This document shows, one piece after another, positions 17,075-26,592 of a stretch of DNA of 64,000 nucleotides. How positions within the stretch are numbered: position 1 is the stretch's first letter; every line of letters begins with the position of its first letter. Below the pieces are notes generated by a model, which saw only the letters and a list, made by a program, of their open reading frames with translations, made no database searches and was not told the DNA's origin. Origin of the DNA: Micromonospora saelicesensis (lineage in GTDB: Bacteria > Actinomycetota > Actinomycetes > Mycobacteriales > Micromonosporaceae); contig NZ_FMCR01000007.1 in NCBI RefSeq assembly GCF_900091575.1, forward strand, positions 372,001-436,000. Direction: 5' to 3'. A program made the position numbers and the translations under genes.

Positions 17075-18358
17075 TCAGGTCGGTATCTCCACTGCGCGGG
17101 GCCAGGCCATCGGCGATGGCGCTCGGACGTCGGCAGGGAGATGGGGCACGAGGGCTGGCTGGAGGTGGCGCAGTTTCGCGTGCACCGCGTTCCAGGTCCC
17201 TTGCGCGAGCCGTTCCACAGGGCAGCGGCAGCTGTTGTGGGTTTCGTTCGGGGTGACACGGGCGCGTACGCAGGCGAAGGCGTCGTTGCCGACGTCCGCG
17301 CGCAGCAGGTGCCACCGACCGGCTTGCTGCTCCACGGGTGTCGCGGCGAAGACCTCGGGAGTCTGGGGCAGGTACAGGCGGTTGCCGTGATGACGCAGGA
17401 GATAGAGCCCGTCTACCGGGTCGATCTCGTCGCCGGTGGGCTGGTGGGTGGCCAGCCAGGCGACCGCGTCGGCGGCGGAGTCCGGCCCCCACAGGTATTG
17501 CGTCGGGACACGGGTCGTGACGTATCGGGAGTCGAAGCGCTCGGCCTCGTAGCCGTCAGGCACCCCGCGGTACAGGATCCACCGGGTGGTGGGATCCTCA
17601 TCGGCGGTGAGGTTCTCCGCCCGCGTGAACTCCTGGACCCCGGTGGTCGGGTTCCAGCCGACCGCGAGCGTCTCGCGTCGCACTGGTGCCGGGTAACACC
17701 TGCCGTCGGGGGTCGCGACGCCCCATAGCTGATTGATGAACTCGGCAAGGTCACGCAGCTCGAGTGTCGCCTCGACCGGGGTGTGGATGTGATGTGGTCG
17801 CGAGTGGGCGAGGTGGTTGCGCATCTTGACGACCACCTGTTCGCCCTGTCGGGCCCGCTGTCCCCGCAAGAGTTCGTGTTCGCGTGCCCAAGCCAACAGG
17901 TCGGTGAGCATGCCAGCGAAGCGCCTCGGCGCCCCGCTACCAGCGGGCAAGCGGAGCCTACGTCTGCGCAGATGCTTGGCGATGTCGTCGTAGTTGGCGC
18001 TGGTCAACGGCTGCGGTCGGGCCTCATCGTCGGTGAACGGAATCACCCGGCCGTGATAGAACTCGACGAATCGAGCACGTAGAGCGGGCTCGTAGAGGCC
18101 GACGGCAGCGTCAGCAACGACAGTGAACTGCTCGTAGTCGACCACACCCAAGCTGTGCTGGTCACGCAACCGCTCGAAGCTCGCCCGAAGATCGGCAGGC
18201 ACGGCATCGGTCAGCACCGCGCCGGCGATCTGGGAGCGCTGAAAGGCAAGCGCGTCATCCTCATGTAGAAGCCCGCCGAGGCTCAACCCCATCGAGGTGA
18301 AGCGCAGCGTCCGCTCATCCGGCTTCGTCAACTCAGCGAACACGTCTACTCCCGTCAT
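17075..18358 (-). CDS. HEPN-motif protein, candidate RNase effector
   Basis: A protein of 427 residues from the ATG at 18,358 (MTGVDVFAELTKPDERTLRF). Residues ~180-185 read RNHLAH inside VVKMRNHLAHSRPHH, an exact HEPN RX4H active-site motif, set in a helical region that could form the HEPN bundle (~residues 60-215). The C-terminal ~200 residues contain WGVATPDGRCYPAPVRRE, then GPDSAADAVAWLATHQP, and resemble no family I can name. The gene stands alone between the cyclase operon and the retron. HEPN proteins are often RNases in defence and toxin systems. That role is inferred from one motif. Confidence 0.65.
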   Translation of the reverse strand: MTGVDVFAELTKPDERTLRFTSMGLSLGGLLHEDDALAFQRSQIAGAVLTDAVPADLRASFERLRDQHSLGVVDYEQFTVVADAAVGLYEPALRARFVEFYHGRVIPFTDDEARPQPLTSANYDDIAKHLRRRRLRLPAGSGAPRRFAGMLTDLLAWAREHELLRGQRARQGEQVVVKMRNHLAHSRPHHIHTPVEATLELRDLAEFINQLWGVATPDGRCYPAPVRRETLAVGWNPTTGVQEFTRAENLTADEDPTTRWILYRGVPDGYEAERFDSRYVTTRVPTQYLWGPDSAADAVAWLATHQPTGDEIDPVDGLYLLRHHGNRLYLPQTPEVFAATPVEQQAGRWHLLRADVGNDAFACVRARVTPNETHNSCRCPVERLAQGTWNAVHAKLRHLQPALVPHLPADVRAPSPMAWPRAVEIPT

Positions 18359-19299
18359 CCCTTCATGGCAACAGGACAGCGTCCACCGCCGCAGGCGCAA
18401 ACGGCATCCCACATTCGGATGAAAGAGCTAACGACCTTCCAGCGTCTACTCGGCCCTCGGGGCTACGACCCGAGAGCGTGGGAGGCACGTCATGGCGCCC
18501 CTTGACGCAGGCGAGGCCATGCGACGTCTCGTCACCGAATTCAGCAACTTGGTCTCGTAGCGCGGCCCAACGTCGGAAGCCCTCCCTAGTACGGCGGAGC
18601 GGATGGTCTCTATCGTGGTCTGGGCGATGGCATGCTGGCGCACCGACTACGGGCGAGATGGCCAGATTCCGCCAGTACTGGACTGGCGCCGGCGGTGACC
18701 GGCTCAAGATCGGCATGCGTAGCCTGAATCGCTGGGAGATGAAGAGGTAATTGCTACCGGCGGCCGCCGTGCACGAAGGTCTACACAGCCCAGTAGGAAG
18801 CGGCGGCCGCCGGCACCGAGCCGACGGCGAGAACCCACTCGTCGCCGAGCGTGCCGATGATTAGGTCGCGGTTCTCAAACCGCAGCACGAGACCAGCGAG
18901 GACGCGTCACCGTCGTGGCCGAGGATCAGACGTCGCCCCCGCTGTGTCGACTTGGGTGATGACAATGTCGGTCACGGTTACCCTCGCCGCCGCGAGGAGT
19001 CCAGGCAGAGCCCACCGAAAGCGCGACTCAGCTTCCGCCGGTATTCGTCGACCGCGACGGCGGTCACCTCTACGTCGGACCGGCCCGACGGTGCGACCTC
19101 GCCGGTGACCAGAGCGAATCGCGAGAAGCAATTCGTCTGGCGCAGGAGTCGGAAGGCCGTCACGGTTTTGATGGTTCGAGGCAGGTTCCGGCTTGCACAT
19201 GTCGGGGCCGAGCAGGCGCGCCCGGGGGTCGGGAATCCTGTCACTGAACTGGCAGAATTCCCGATCACCCAAGTCTGACCGCATTGCTAGGGTGGACCG
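18359..19299. other. Intergenic region with decayed coding fragments
   Basis: No intact gene was found in these 940 bp. On the minus strand at ~18,786-18,890 the translation VLRFENRDLIIGTLGDEWVLAVGS looks like a protein remnant, and another piece (GLLAAARVTVTDIVITQVDTAG) lies at ~18,940-19,015 in a different frame. A candidate -10 (TAGGGT, 19,288-19,293) lies 6 nt before the GTG of the retron-associated gene, consistent with leaderless transcription. Confidence 0.45.
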
Positions 19300-20529
19300 G
19301 TGACCCTGCGCCCTAGCGAGACGAGCCGAGGGCGTCGGTGGCTCGCAAACTTCAGCCTCGATGAACGCCAGGCCGCCAGGTTGTTGATCGACAGTCTTCG
19401 GGTGATCTCCTCTGCGCGCTTCCGGATCACCTTGTCGGAAGCCCTAGATGCTGCAATCGGCGAGTTACGAGGGCCTGTTGGTGTCTACCCGGTGCGTGAA
19501 CTGCCGAGCGACCCGAGCACCGCCGAACGGTCCCAAGCGGACGATCGCGCCAGCAGCCTTCTGCCACTGGACCACCCATTCACCGCAGTCCCCGGCAGCG
19601 AAGGGGTGGTCGGCAACATCATCCGTGATGTCGTCGGCAGGCGACCGCAGTTTCGCCGAGCCGCGTCTTACAACTCGCTGGACAGGTTGCGGCAGCACAG
19701 GGTGCGATCGCTTCTTTTAGTGGACGACTACAGCGGCACCGGTAATCAGATCGTCAGTTACGTGAACGCCTGGATGCGCCATCCCACAGTCAGGAGCTGG
19801 CACTCATATGGCCTGCTGCGCATTCACATCCTCCTGCTCGCGGCCTCGGCGCAGGCTCAGCAGCGCCTGGAGGATTCCCGGTTCGTCGCAAGCGTGCGGT
19901 ATCTGGAACGAGGACTTGGCTTCGACACCGCGCCGTGGACGGAGCGCGAGCGCGAAGCGGTTAAGGCGTTGTGCCGGAGATACGCCCACAAGCCCGATTT
20001 CGCCCTCGGATATCGTGAGACATGCGGCCTGCTGACGTTGCATCACACTGTACCCAACAACCTTCCCAACATTCTCTGGCAGACGAAGTGCCCCCGGGTT
20101 CGTAACTGGTCTTCCTTGTTCAGCAATCGCGTCATGTCTCCGCAGCTACAGACGGAACTCGACGACTACCGGCTGGAAACTGATCCGAAGCGCATCTGCA
20201 CCATCATTAGGCAGGAGCGCCTTGGTGATGCCCTAGACGCGCAAGCGAACACGACCGTGCGGATTCTGCTCCTGGTGCTCGGTGCCATCGAAAGTGGACA
20301 TCGCGATCCGATGGCGCTCGGGAGCCTGCTTGGTCTCAGCCTCGAAGCCGCGCAGCGAACGCTGGAAGCCTGCCAGGAGCTGAGACTGCTTGACGCCGCC
20401 GGTCGACTGACCAACGAGGGACGCGCCGAGTTGCGACGCGCTCGAAACCGCCCCACGTCGCCCGCGGAAGCGCCTGCAAGCGGTGAGGAGGGGCCCTACT
20501 ATCCTGTGACCCTGAGGGGAGCCGTGTGA
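19300..20529 (+). CDS. Retron-associated phosphoribosyltransferase-like protein
   Basis: A protein of 409 residues from the GTG at 19,300. LLLVDDYSGTGNQIVSYVN (~residues 138-156) is a clear PRPP-loop signature (hydrophobic strand, DD, then S/T-G-T-G) of type I phosphoribosyltransferases. The rest is helical. The last ~90 residues (SLLGLSLEAAQRTLEACQELRLLDAAGRLTNEGRAEL) look like a winged helix. PRTase-like proteins fused to or followed by a winged helix are known partners of some retron reverse transcriptases. It ends 191 bp before the reverse transcriptase, with the msr-msd RNA between. It probably acts as the toxic effector held in check by the RT-msDNA complex (inference from other retrons). 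Confidence 0.82.
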   Translation: MTLRPSETSRGRRWLANFSLDERQAARLLIDSLRVISSARFRITLSEALDAAIGELRGPVGVYPVRELPSDPSTAERSQADDRASSLLPLDHPFTAVPGSEGVVGNIIRDVVGRRPQFRRAASYNSLDRLRQHRVRSLLLVDDYSGTGNQIVSYVNAWMRHPTVRSWHSYGLLRIHILLLAASAQAQQRLEDSRFVASVRYLERGLGFDTAPWTEREREAVKALCRRYAHKPDFALGYRETCGLLTLHHTVPNNLPNILWQTKCPRVRNWSSLFSNRVMSPQLQTELDDYRLETDPKRICTIIRQERLGDALDAQANTTVRILLLVLGAIESGHRDPMALGSLLGLSLEAAQRTLEACQELRLLDAAGRLTNEGRAELRRARNRPTSPAEAPASGEEGPYYPVTLRGAV

Positions 20530-20720
20530 CATCTAGATCCAGGTCGGCCCGTCGGGTCGACCACGGCCGCAGCGAGTCCGCGGTGCGAGAGCGGGCCGTG
20601 AGTTTCTCACGCGCTCCGTTCAATCCCACGTTCGCGTGCGGTCGCGAAGACGCTGCATCCTCGATGCCTCGGCGCGTCTTCGCGACCCCGCTGCCGCGAT
20701 GGGAAGGAATTCAAAGGTAG
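20530..20720 (+). ncRNA. Retron msr-msd RNA
   Basis: The gap between effector and RT holds three hairpins. One at 20,542-20,562 (ggtcg...cgacc, inner ccc/ggg). One at 20,597-20,611 is a 6-bp stem closed by a TTT loop (cgtgag-ttt-ctcacg), a hallmark of msr RNAs. One at 20,640-20,687 has a perfect 14-bp stem (ggtcgcgaagacgc / gcgtcttcgcgacc) with a small inner stem gcatc/gatgc, as expected for msd. Possible a1/a2 pairing is weak: catcta near 20,530 with tagatg near 20,718. The exact RNA ends and the branching G were not determined. Confidence 0.78.
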
Positions 20721-21875
20721 ATGACTATCGGCTCCCCTCACCTCTACCGGCGAGACGGACGCGCGGAGGGCAAGCCCGAGGCACTGCTCGACGCAGCGCT
20801 TGCCCAGGCTTATGCAGTCGAGGCCAACGGGCTCGCCGCGGTTCTCACGCTCAACCACCTTGCAGTGCGCACCGGCGTTTCTTACAACTACCTGCGCGGA
20901 ATCGTCTCCCGGACGTTCGACCCCTACGCTGATCTCGTTATCGAGCGCCGCAACGGACGAAAAATGCGTCCGATTTCTGTTCCGGACCCACCACTAATGA
21001 GGGTGCAACGGTGGATCCTGCACCGCATCGCGAGCCGAATCCCAGTGCACACGGACAGCTACGCGTATCAGGCCGGCTCGTCGATCCGTGCCTGCGCGAT
21101 GCGACACGCTGGGGCGCGATGGCTGGTCAAGCTCGATATCAGAAATTTCTTCGAAACCATCAATGAACGTCAGGTCTTCTCGCTGTTTCATGAGGCGGGG
21201 TACGTCCGACTCGTGTCACTCGAACTGGCTCGGCTGTGCACCCGATCTGCTGCGCATGCTAGCCACGTCGATGTACGTCATTTCGGGGGCGACGTGCGGG
21301 ATCGCGTCATCCAATCCTACAATCAGCCTGTGCTCGGCTTCGTGCCTCAAGGTGCGCCCACCAGCGGCGCACTGGCCAACGCGATTTTCCACGAGTTGGA
21401 CGTTACGTTCTCAACACTCGCGCATCGCGAGCGGATGGTATACACGCGATATGCTGACGACCTGACGTTTTCCTCGATCGAGGAGTTCGACCGCAGCCGG
21501 GCAGCCCAATTGATCCGTAAGGTGGGTTCGGAACTGCGGAGCGAAGGTTTTTCCCTGCACCAACAAAAGACCCGAATCGTTCCTCCGGGTGGTCGCAAGC
21601 TTGTGCTCGGCTTGCTGGTAGACCGCGACGACGTGAGACTTAGTCGCAGCATGCGGAGTCGGATCGCCGAAAACGTGCGCGGAGTTGAAAAGTTCGGCCT
21701 CGCGACGCACGTCTTGCACCGGCGGTTCAGCTCGCTCGACGGATTTGTCCGGCACGTCTCCGGGCTACTGGCGTTCGCGACCGACGTGGAACCGGGGTGG
21801 GCGCGGCATATGAGCAAACGGTGGCAAGCCGCGCTTCGCGCAAACAACTGGCTCGACTTCACATTCAACAGGTGA
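20721..21875 (+). CDS. Retron reverse transcriptase
   Basis: A protein of 384 residues. Motifs in order: RPISVPDPPLMRVQRWILHRI (~residues 74-94), WLVKLDIRNFFETIN (RT3, first catalytic Asp), GFVPQGAPTSGALANAIFHELD (RT4 QG.PTSP-like block), YTRYADDLTFSS (RT5 YADD, ~residue 244), FSLHQQKTRIV (RT6) and LVLGLLVDRDDVRLSR (RT7). The length and the LGLLV region match bacterial retron RTs rather than group II intron maturases, and no maturase or HNH domain follows. It reverse-transcribes the adjacent msr-msd RNA into msDNA. The TTT-loop hairpin just upstream supports this. Confidence 0.93.
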   Translation: MTIGSPHLYRRDGRAEGKPEALLDAALAQAYAVEANGLAAVLTLNHLAVRTGVSYNYLRGIVSRTFDPYADLVIERRNGRKMRPISVPDPPLMRVQRWILHRIASRIPVHTDSYAYQAGSSIRACAMRHAGARWLVKLDIRNFFETINERQVFSLFHEAGYVRLVSLELARLCTRSAAHASHVDVRHFGGDVRDRVIQSYNQPVLGFVPQGAPTSGALANAIFHELDVTFSTLAHRERMVYTRYADDLTFSSIEEFDRSRAAQLIRKVGSELRSEGFSLHQQKTRIVPPGGRKLVLGLLVDRDDVRLSRSMRSRIAENVRGVEKFGLATHVLHRRFSSLDGFVRHVSGLLAFATDVEPGWARHMSKRWQAALRANNWLDFTFNR

Positions 21876-22173
21876 AACGCAGCATCGCACTGGAGCTGCA
21901 CTCGCCTGCTTAGTAAGTGGATCGGGTGCACCGGAGTGAAATGTGAAAGGCTGCCCTGCAAGGACAATGCATAGGCGGCCCACGATCGCGCGTACGACGA
22001 ATTCGGATCGCACCGTTTTCTACGCTCACGGCGGCCGATGCCCGACGCCCGACGTCCACCCGTCGGCCTGTCGGTTCCACGAGCTCGGGCACGTCACCGG
22101 CATCCGGGGCTGTCGATGCACGCCCGCATTGACCCGAGGTAGCGGAGCACCGACACGAAGTCCTACAGAGGCG

Positions 22174-23349
22174 TCAGGAACTCGCTCTAACCAGGAACTG
22201 ATTGGACCAGTCCCTCTCGATCTCGCTTGGCAGCGTGAGATGGGTGACGACGACCGCCTGGAATCCCGTCGTACGCTTGGCAAGCAGCTCGAACATCCGA
22301 AAAGCGCGGCTCGGGTGAAAAGAGTCAAGCAGCTCATCGACCAACAGCAGCGTTGGACCCTCCTCGGCATGTATCTGCGCCATCTCGATCGCCACCTCTA
22401 AGAGGATATCTAAAGCCTGCGAGGTACACGGGGAGTCGTCGCTCTTTATTGGCTGACGCAAGGAAGCCAGGTGCACAATCGGCCGACCTCCGACGATCTC
22501 CACGTCCTGCACCTCACCGCGGACCCGGCTCGGAACCTCCGCCAAGATGTCGATAAAAGTGCTCACGTCGATGGATAGTGCAGCGGCTAAGTCTAGAATT
22601 GTTCCTCTGCCGCAGTCAGGATAACGTGGAACGACTGTGCGATAGGGTTCCGTCACGATCGCCCCATGTCGGGCATCCAAATCGAACCGCAGCCTGCCGT
22701 CATGGGCCTTTATCTTCAACGTGTGTGGCTGGGGGTCAAACCAGCGAATCTCCGCTGCCAGGTCGCCCATCCAATTACGACTTCTGGCGCGGCCATATTG
22801 CGTGGCACTCGCCAGCAGTTCGAGCAACACGCTCTTTCCGCTCTCGTTGTGGCCCTGCACCAAGTTCAGCACCGACAACTCGATGGTCCGGGCCTTCAGC
22901 GCCGCCGGACCCTTGCGTATCGTGATCTCAGTGATCAACCCGGTTGATATAGTTGCGCCGCGCATTTCGGCCCGAAGGTACGCCTCGTGTACTCGACCCC
23001 ATGTATGCAGCAAGGCTGCAGGGTACCCGTCGCCTTGATTAGTGTCGACGAGCCGGCCATGGTGCGCACACAACCAGATCCCGTTGCCAACTTCCTGTCG
23101 CTGCTTGAATGTCAGCCCACCAGTCCCCCGCGGCCCGCCTTCAGCAGCGGCGTAGATATGACACGCCATGCCTATCCGGGCCACGTCGTCCGGGCTAGGC
23201 CCGGGCCCTATCGTGGAACTCCGGCAGTCTGGCTTTGAACAGCGGTAGCCAGCCCGCTCGGCTAATAGTCGACGGACCTTCGGGGAAAAATCAGCACGGC
23301 CGGTCGTCACCGAAGCATGCTGACACATATCACCGACACTTTCGGACAC
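22174..23349 (-). CDS. HNH nuclease-ATPase fusion protein
   Basis: A protein of 391 residues from the GTG at 23,349 (later starts are possible). Residues ~25-125 form an HNH/zinc nuclease domain: AERAGYRCSKPDCRSS (CxxxxC), ACHIYAAAEGG (catalytic His), GNGIWLCAHHGRLVDTN (CxxH). The rest is a P-loop ATPase of the SMC/OLD type: NLVQGHNESGKSVLLELL (Walker A, ~residue 170) and TLLLVDELLDSFHPS (Walker B) followed by VVVTHL. It fuses functions that are separate in Septu-like PtuA (ATPase) and PtuB (HNH), which also accompany type I retrons. It converges on the retron RT with a ~300-bp gap, so it is probably a separate transcription unit. An anti-phage role is inferred. Confidence 0.8.
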   Translation of the reverse strand: MSESVGDMCQHASVTTGRADFSPKVRRLLAERAGYRCSKPDCRSSTIGPGPSPDDVARIGMACHIYAAAEGGPRGTGGLTFKQRQEVGNGIWLCAHHGRLVDTNQGDGYPAALLHTWGRVHEAYLRAEMRGATISTGLITEITIRKGPAALKARTIELSVLNLVQGHNESGKSVLLELLASATQYGRARSRNWMGDLAAEIRWFDPQPHTLKIKAHDGRLRFDLDARHGAIVTEPYRTVVPRYPDCGRGTILDLAAALSIDVSTFIDILAEVPSRVRGEVQDVEIVGGRPIVHLASLRQPIKSDDSPCTSQALDILLEVAIEMAQIHAEEGPTLLLVDELLDSFHPSRAFRMFELLAKRTTGFQAVVVTHLTLPSEIERDWSNQFLVRASS

Positions 23350-23569
23350 GACGGGGACGGTCAGGCACTGCCGGGCTCGCCCGCTTCCGTCCCCGAGGCC
23401 GGCGGAGTTCGCCAGTGGCCGCGCGGGCCAGCACGCGGATGGTGTGCTCGATGTCGACGCGGCGCATGATTACCTGCCATGGCAGGTCACCCGGTGTCGG
23501 TGGCGGTCACTCCCGACCATTCGTGCCTCGCGAAGACCGGGCGGCGGTCATCCCACAGCCACCCGTTCG

Positions 23570-24060
23570 CTAGGACTTGGTGACGGGTGTGGGCGTGCCG
23601 TGGTGTTTGTCGACGCGTTTGCGGGTTCCGACGGTGCGGAAGCCGCAGGCGGCATGCAGGGGCGAGGTTGGGCGTGTTCTCGGGAAGATTTCGGATTGGA
23701 CGGTCCATATCTCAGCGGTCTCCCTGGCGGTGATCGGCACGTTGAGTAGGGGCGGCCGATGCCTTGCCGCCGCTGTCGGGGTGAACGTAGACGGAGCGCT
23801 CGACGACGCCGGCATAGACGTAGCGGCCGGAGACCGGGCTGCACGCGGTCCAGCCGAGCTCGGTCGCGTCGGCGTCGAGAGCGACGAAGCGGTGCTCGGG
23901 CAGGCGGGAGGCGGTGAACCGTTCCCCGGTGGTTGGTTGCCGAGCTGACCGACTTCCCGGCGGTACTGACCAACAAGGTTCGTTTCGAAGATGGCGTTGC
24001 CGGTGGCGATGCCGAGCCGGTAAATCTCCAGCAGCTTCGGCGTGATTCCCACAGCGGGCC
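23570..24060 (-). pseudogene. GNAT acetyltransferase (phosphinothricin acetyltransferase-like), broken
   Basis: Pieces of one protein appear in successive frames on the minus strand: LEIYRLGIATGNAIFET (~24,000-24,050), then RFVALDADATELGWTACSPV and GRYVYAGVVERSVYVHPDSGGK (~23,765-23,895), then ITARETAEIWTVQSEIFP and LHAACGFRTVGTRKRVDKHHG (~23,590-23,740). Together they follow the whole GNAT domain of the Pat/YncA type. At least two frameshifts and a lost acetyl-CoA loop make it a pseudogene. Confidence 0.8.
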
Positions 24061-24392
24061 GCTGCGGCGCCAGCTCGGGTACTCCTCCAGTAGATCGTTT
24101 TTTCGCGTAGGGGCTGCCGCGAGGGTGTCCAGGTCGTTCGTTACAAACGATCTTGGATGCTCTCGATGTAGTCTCCGCAGACACTTTGGATACCCCCGAG
24201 GTCGCCTACGTCACCGGCGGGCAGGCATGCGACTGGCGGCTGGCTTTGCCTAACGAGGCGCGCCTGCGCCAGCACGCTCCTGGACAGGTTCGCATCGAAA
24301 TCGCCGGCTGGCAGAGGCATCGACGCGACAGCCGGAGGCATCCCGGATCCCCTGACTCCAGACAGCACACCAACCTCGGGAGAGGAGCCGCA
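24061..24392. other. Gap upstream of the DUF262 gene
   Basis: An open frame from 24,153 continues into the DUF262 gene, but its composition (Arg/His/Gln-rich) does not look like a protein domain. Nothing else was recognised. The promoter of the downstream gene must lie here. Confidence 0.45.
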
Positions 24393-26492
24393 GTGAAGGC
24401 ATCGGAAACCAAGTTGCTGGACCTGCTCGCCAAGGGCAGCCAGTTCGTCATCCCCATCTACCAGCGCACCTACTCCTGGGCGCAGTCGGAGTGCGCACAA
24501 CTGTGGGATGACATCGTCAGGGCGGGAACCGACGACAGCCTCAACGCCCACTTCATCGGCTCGATCGTGCACGTCGAGAAGGGCCTGTCGAACCTCACCT
24601 CGCAGGAGCCGAACCTCGTCATCGACGGCCAGCAGCGCCTGACCACGGTCACGCTGCTGGTCGCCGCGCTCGCCGAGGCCCTCGGCCGGCTTCCCGAGCA
24701 GAACCGTGAGCCACTCGACGGGTTCTCGCCGAAGAAGCTGCGCAACCGGTACCTCGTCAACAACGACGAGGAAGGTGATCGCTACTTCAAGCTGCTGCTG
24801 TCGCAGACCGACCGCGACACCCTCAAGGCCATCGTCGGTGGTGCCCAGCTCCCCAAGCACCGCTCTGAGCGCATCGAGAGCAACCATGCCTACTTTCAAG
24901 GCCGACTGGGATCTCAGGGAACCGACTACGGAGCCATCTGTCGGGGTCTGGCCAAGCTGGTCGTCGTGGACATCCGGCTAGACCGCTCCCAAGACAACCC
25001 GCAACTGATCTTCGAGTCCATGAACTCCACCGGCCGCAAGCTCTCCCAGGCCGACCTAATCCGCAACTTCGTGCTGATGGGCCTCGAGCCGTCCACCCAG
25101 GAGCGGTTCTACGCCCAGTACTGGCGCCCCATGGAGAGCGACTTCGGCCAGGCCGCCTACGAAGCCCAATTCGACGACTTCGTCCGCCACTACCTCACGG
25201 TAGTGACCGGCGAAATCCCCCGACTCGCCGACATCTACGAGGCGTTCAAGGCCTACGCTCGGGCGGCAACCAGCGATACCGGCTCGGTGGAGCCCTTGCT
25301 CAGTCAGCTCCGGGACTACTCCGGCCGGTACTGCGCGGTGGCGCTCGGGCAGGAAAAGGACAAGCGCCTCGCCGCTGCCTTCCAGGACCTCCGCGAGATC
25401 AAGGCCGACGTGGTCTATCCGCTCCTGCTTGAGGTCTACACCGACTATGAACTCGGCACCCTCACCACCGGAGAGGTGGCCGAAATCGTCGACCTGTTGA
25501 CGTCCTACATTTTCCGTCGGGCCGTCTGCCGCGTCCCCACCAACTCGCTCAACACGACATTCGCCACGTTCGGCAAGGGGCTACGGAAGGAGCGCTACCT
25601 CGACAGTGTGAAGGCGCGCTTCCTGTCGATGAAGAGCTACCGCGCCTTCCCCACCGACCCCGAGTTCGCCGAAGCCCTGAAGACCGCGGACCTCTACCAC
25701 TTCAAACGCCGCTCCTACTTCCTGCGGCGCCTGGAGAACCACAACCGCAAGGAGGTCGTGACGATCGAGGACTACACGATCGAGCACATCCTGCCGCAGA
25801 ACGAGAAGCTCTCACAAGAGTGGCGTGACGCCCTCGGCGACAACTGGGGCGAGATCCAGGCCCGCTACCTGCACACCCTCGGCAACCTGACCCTCACCGG
25901 ATACAACTCCGAGTACAGCGACCATCCCTTCACGGTCAAGCGCGACATGAATGGGGGATTTAAGCACAGCCCTCTGCGGCTGAACCAAGGGCTCGGCCAG
26001 CTCGACACCTGGAACGCAGACACGATCCAGTCCCGCGCGGCACGCCTGGCTGATGCCGCGCTCGACATCTGGCAGATGCCCGAGCTGCCCCCCCAAGTAA
26101 TGGCGGAGTTCCAGCAGCCGCGTGCCGAGACGGCGTTCTCCATCGAGGACCACCCGAACCTGCTCCCGCCGGCTCGTCGGGCGCTATTCGACAAGTTCCG
26201 GTCCGAGGTACTGGCGCTCGATCCCACCGTAACCGAGCAGTTCCTCAAACTGTATGTGGCCTACAAGGTGGAGACCAACTTCGTCGACGTCGTCCCGCAG
26301 GTCGCCAGGCTCAGGCTCAGCCTCAACCTGCCGTTCGAATCCCTCCACGACGAGCGTGACCTCGCTTGGGACGTCACCGGACGGGGCCACTGGGGCAACG
26401 GCAACGTCGAGGCCGGCCTCGACGAGAGCAGCGATTTCACCTACATCATGGGCCTGGTGCGTCAGGCCTACGAGTACCAGATCGCGGAGTGA
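24393..26492 (+). CDS. GmrSD-like DUF262/DUF1524 restriction protein (type IV)
   Basis: A protein of 699 residues from the GTG at 24,393, preceded by GGAGAGGAG. The N-terminal DUF262 (ParB/Srx-like) domain has FVIPIYQRTYSWAQ (~residue 20) and the nucleotide-binding LVIDGQQRLTTVTLL (~residue 76). ENPQLIFESMNSTGRKLSQADLIRNF-like sequence (here DNPQLIFESMNS...) follows at ~205. The C-terminal DUF1524 domain has the HxxP nuclease motif in YTIEHILPQNEKLSQ (~residue 460) and HTLGNLTLTGYNSEYSD. The fusion matches GmrSD-type enzymes that cut modified phage DNA using nucleotides. It stands alone. Targeting modified bases is family knowledge, not shown here. Confidence 0.85.
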   Translation: MKASETKLLDLLAKGSQFVIPIYQRTYSWAQSECAQLWDDIVRAGTDDSLNAHFIGSIVHVEKGLSNLTSQEPNLVIDGQQRLTTVTLLVAALAEALGRLPEQNREPLDGFSPKKLRNRYLVNNDEEGDRYFKLLLSQTDRDTLKAIVGGAQLPKHRSERIESNHAYFQGRLGSQGTDYGAICRGLAKLVVVDIRLDRSQDNPQLIFESMNSTGRKLSQADLIRNFVLMGLEPSTQERFYAQYWRPMESDFGQAAYEAQFDDFVRHYLTVVTGEIPRLADIYEAFKAYARAATSDTGSVEPLLSQLRDYSGRYCAVALGQEKDKRLAAAFQDLREIKADVVYPLLLEVYTDYELGTLTTGEVAEIVDLLTSYIFRRAVCRVPTNSLNTTFATFGKGLRKERYLDSVKARFLSMKSYRAFPTDPEFAEALKTADLYHFKRRSYFLRRLENHNRKEVVTIEDYTIEHILPQNEKLSQEWRDALGDNWGEIQARYLHTLGNLTLTGYNSEYSDHPFTVKRDMNGGFKHSPLRLNQGLGQLDTWNADTIQSRAARLADAALDIWQMPELPPQVMAEFQQPRAETAFSIEDHPNLLPPARRALFDKFRSEVLALDPTVTEQFLKLYVAYKVETNFVDVVPQVARLRLSLNLPFESLHDERDLAWDVTGRGHWGNGNVEAGLDESSDFTYIMGLVRQAYEYQIAE

Positions 26493-26592
26493 GCGGTTCG
26501 GTCAGCTAGTTGGCCTGAGGGGCTGCTGCTGAGAAGGGCAGGGTTTCCCCTCGTCGGATAGGTGGGTCCCCAGTCGCAGAGTTCGCTCGGCT

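Noticed and set aside
20721..21875. Group II intron maturase or diversity-generating retroelement RT
   Set aside because: No maturase/HNH domain, no intron ends and no template/variable repeat pair were seen. The msr-like UUU-loop hairpin and msd hairpin favour a retron.
23350..23569. Coding sequence upstream of the HNH-ATPase gene
   Set aside because: Short frames on both strands have no ribosome sites and no recognisable motifs.
24153..24392. N-terminal 80-residue extension of the DUF262 protein
   Set aside because: Composition is not protein-like, and a strong ribosome site precedes the GTG at 24,393, where the family domain begins.
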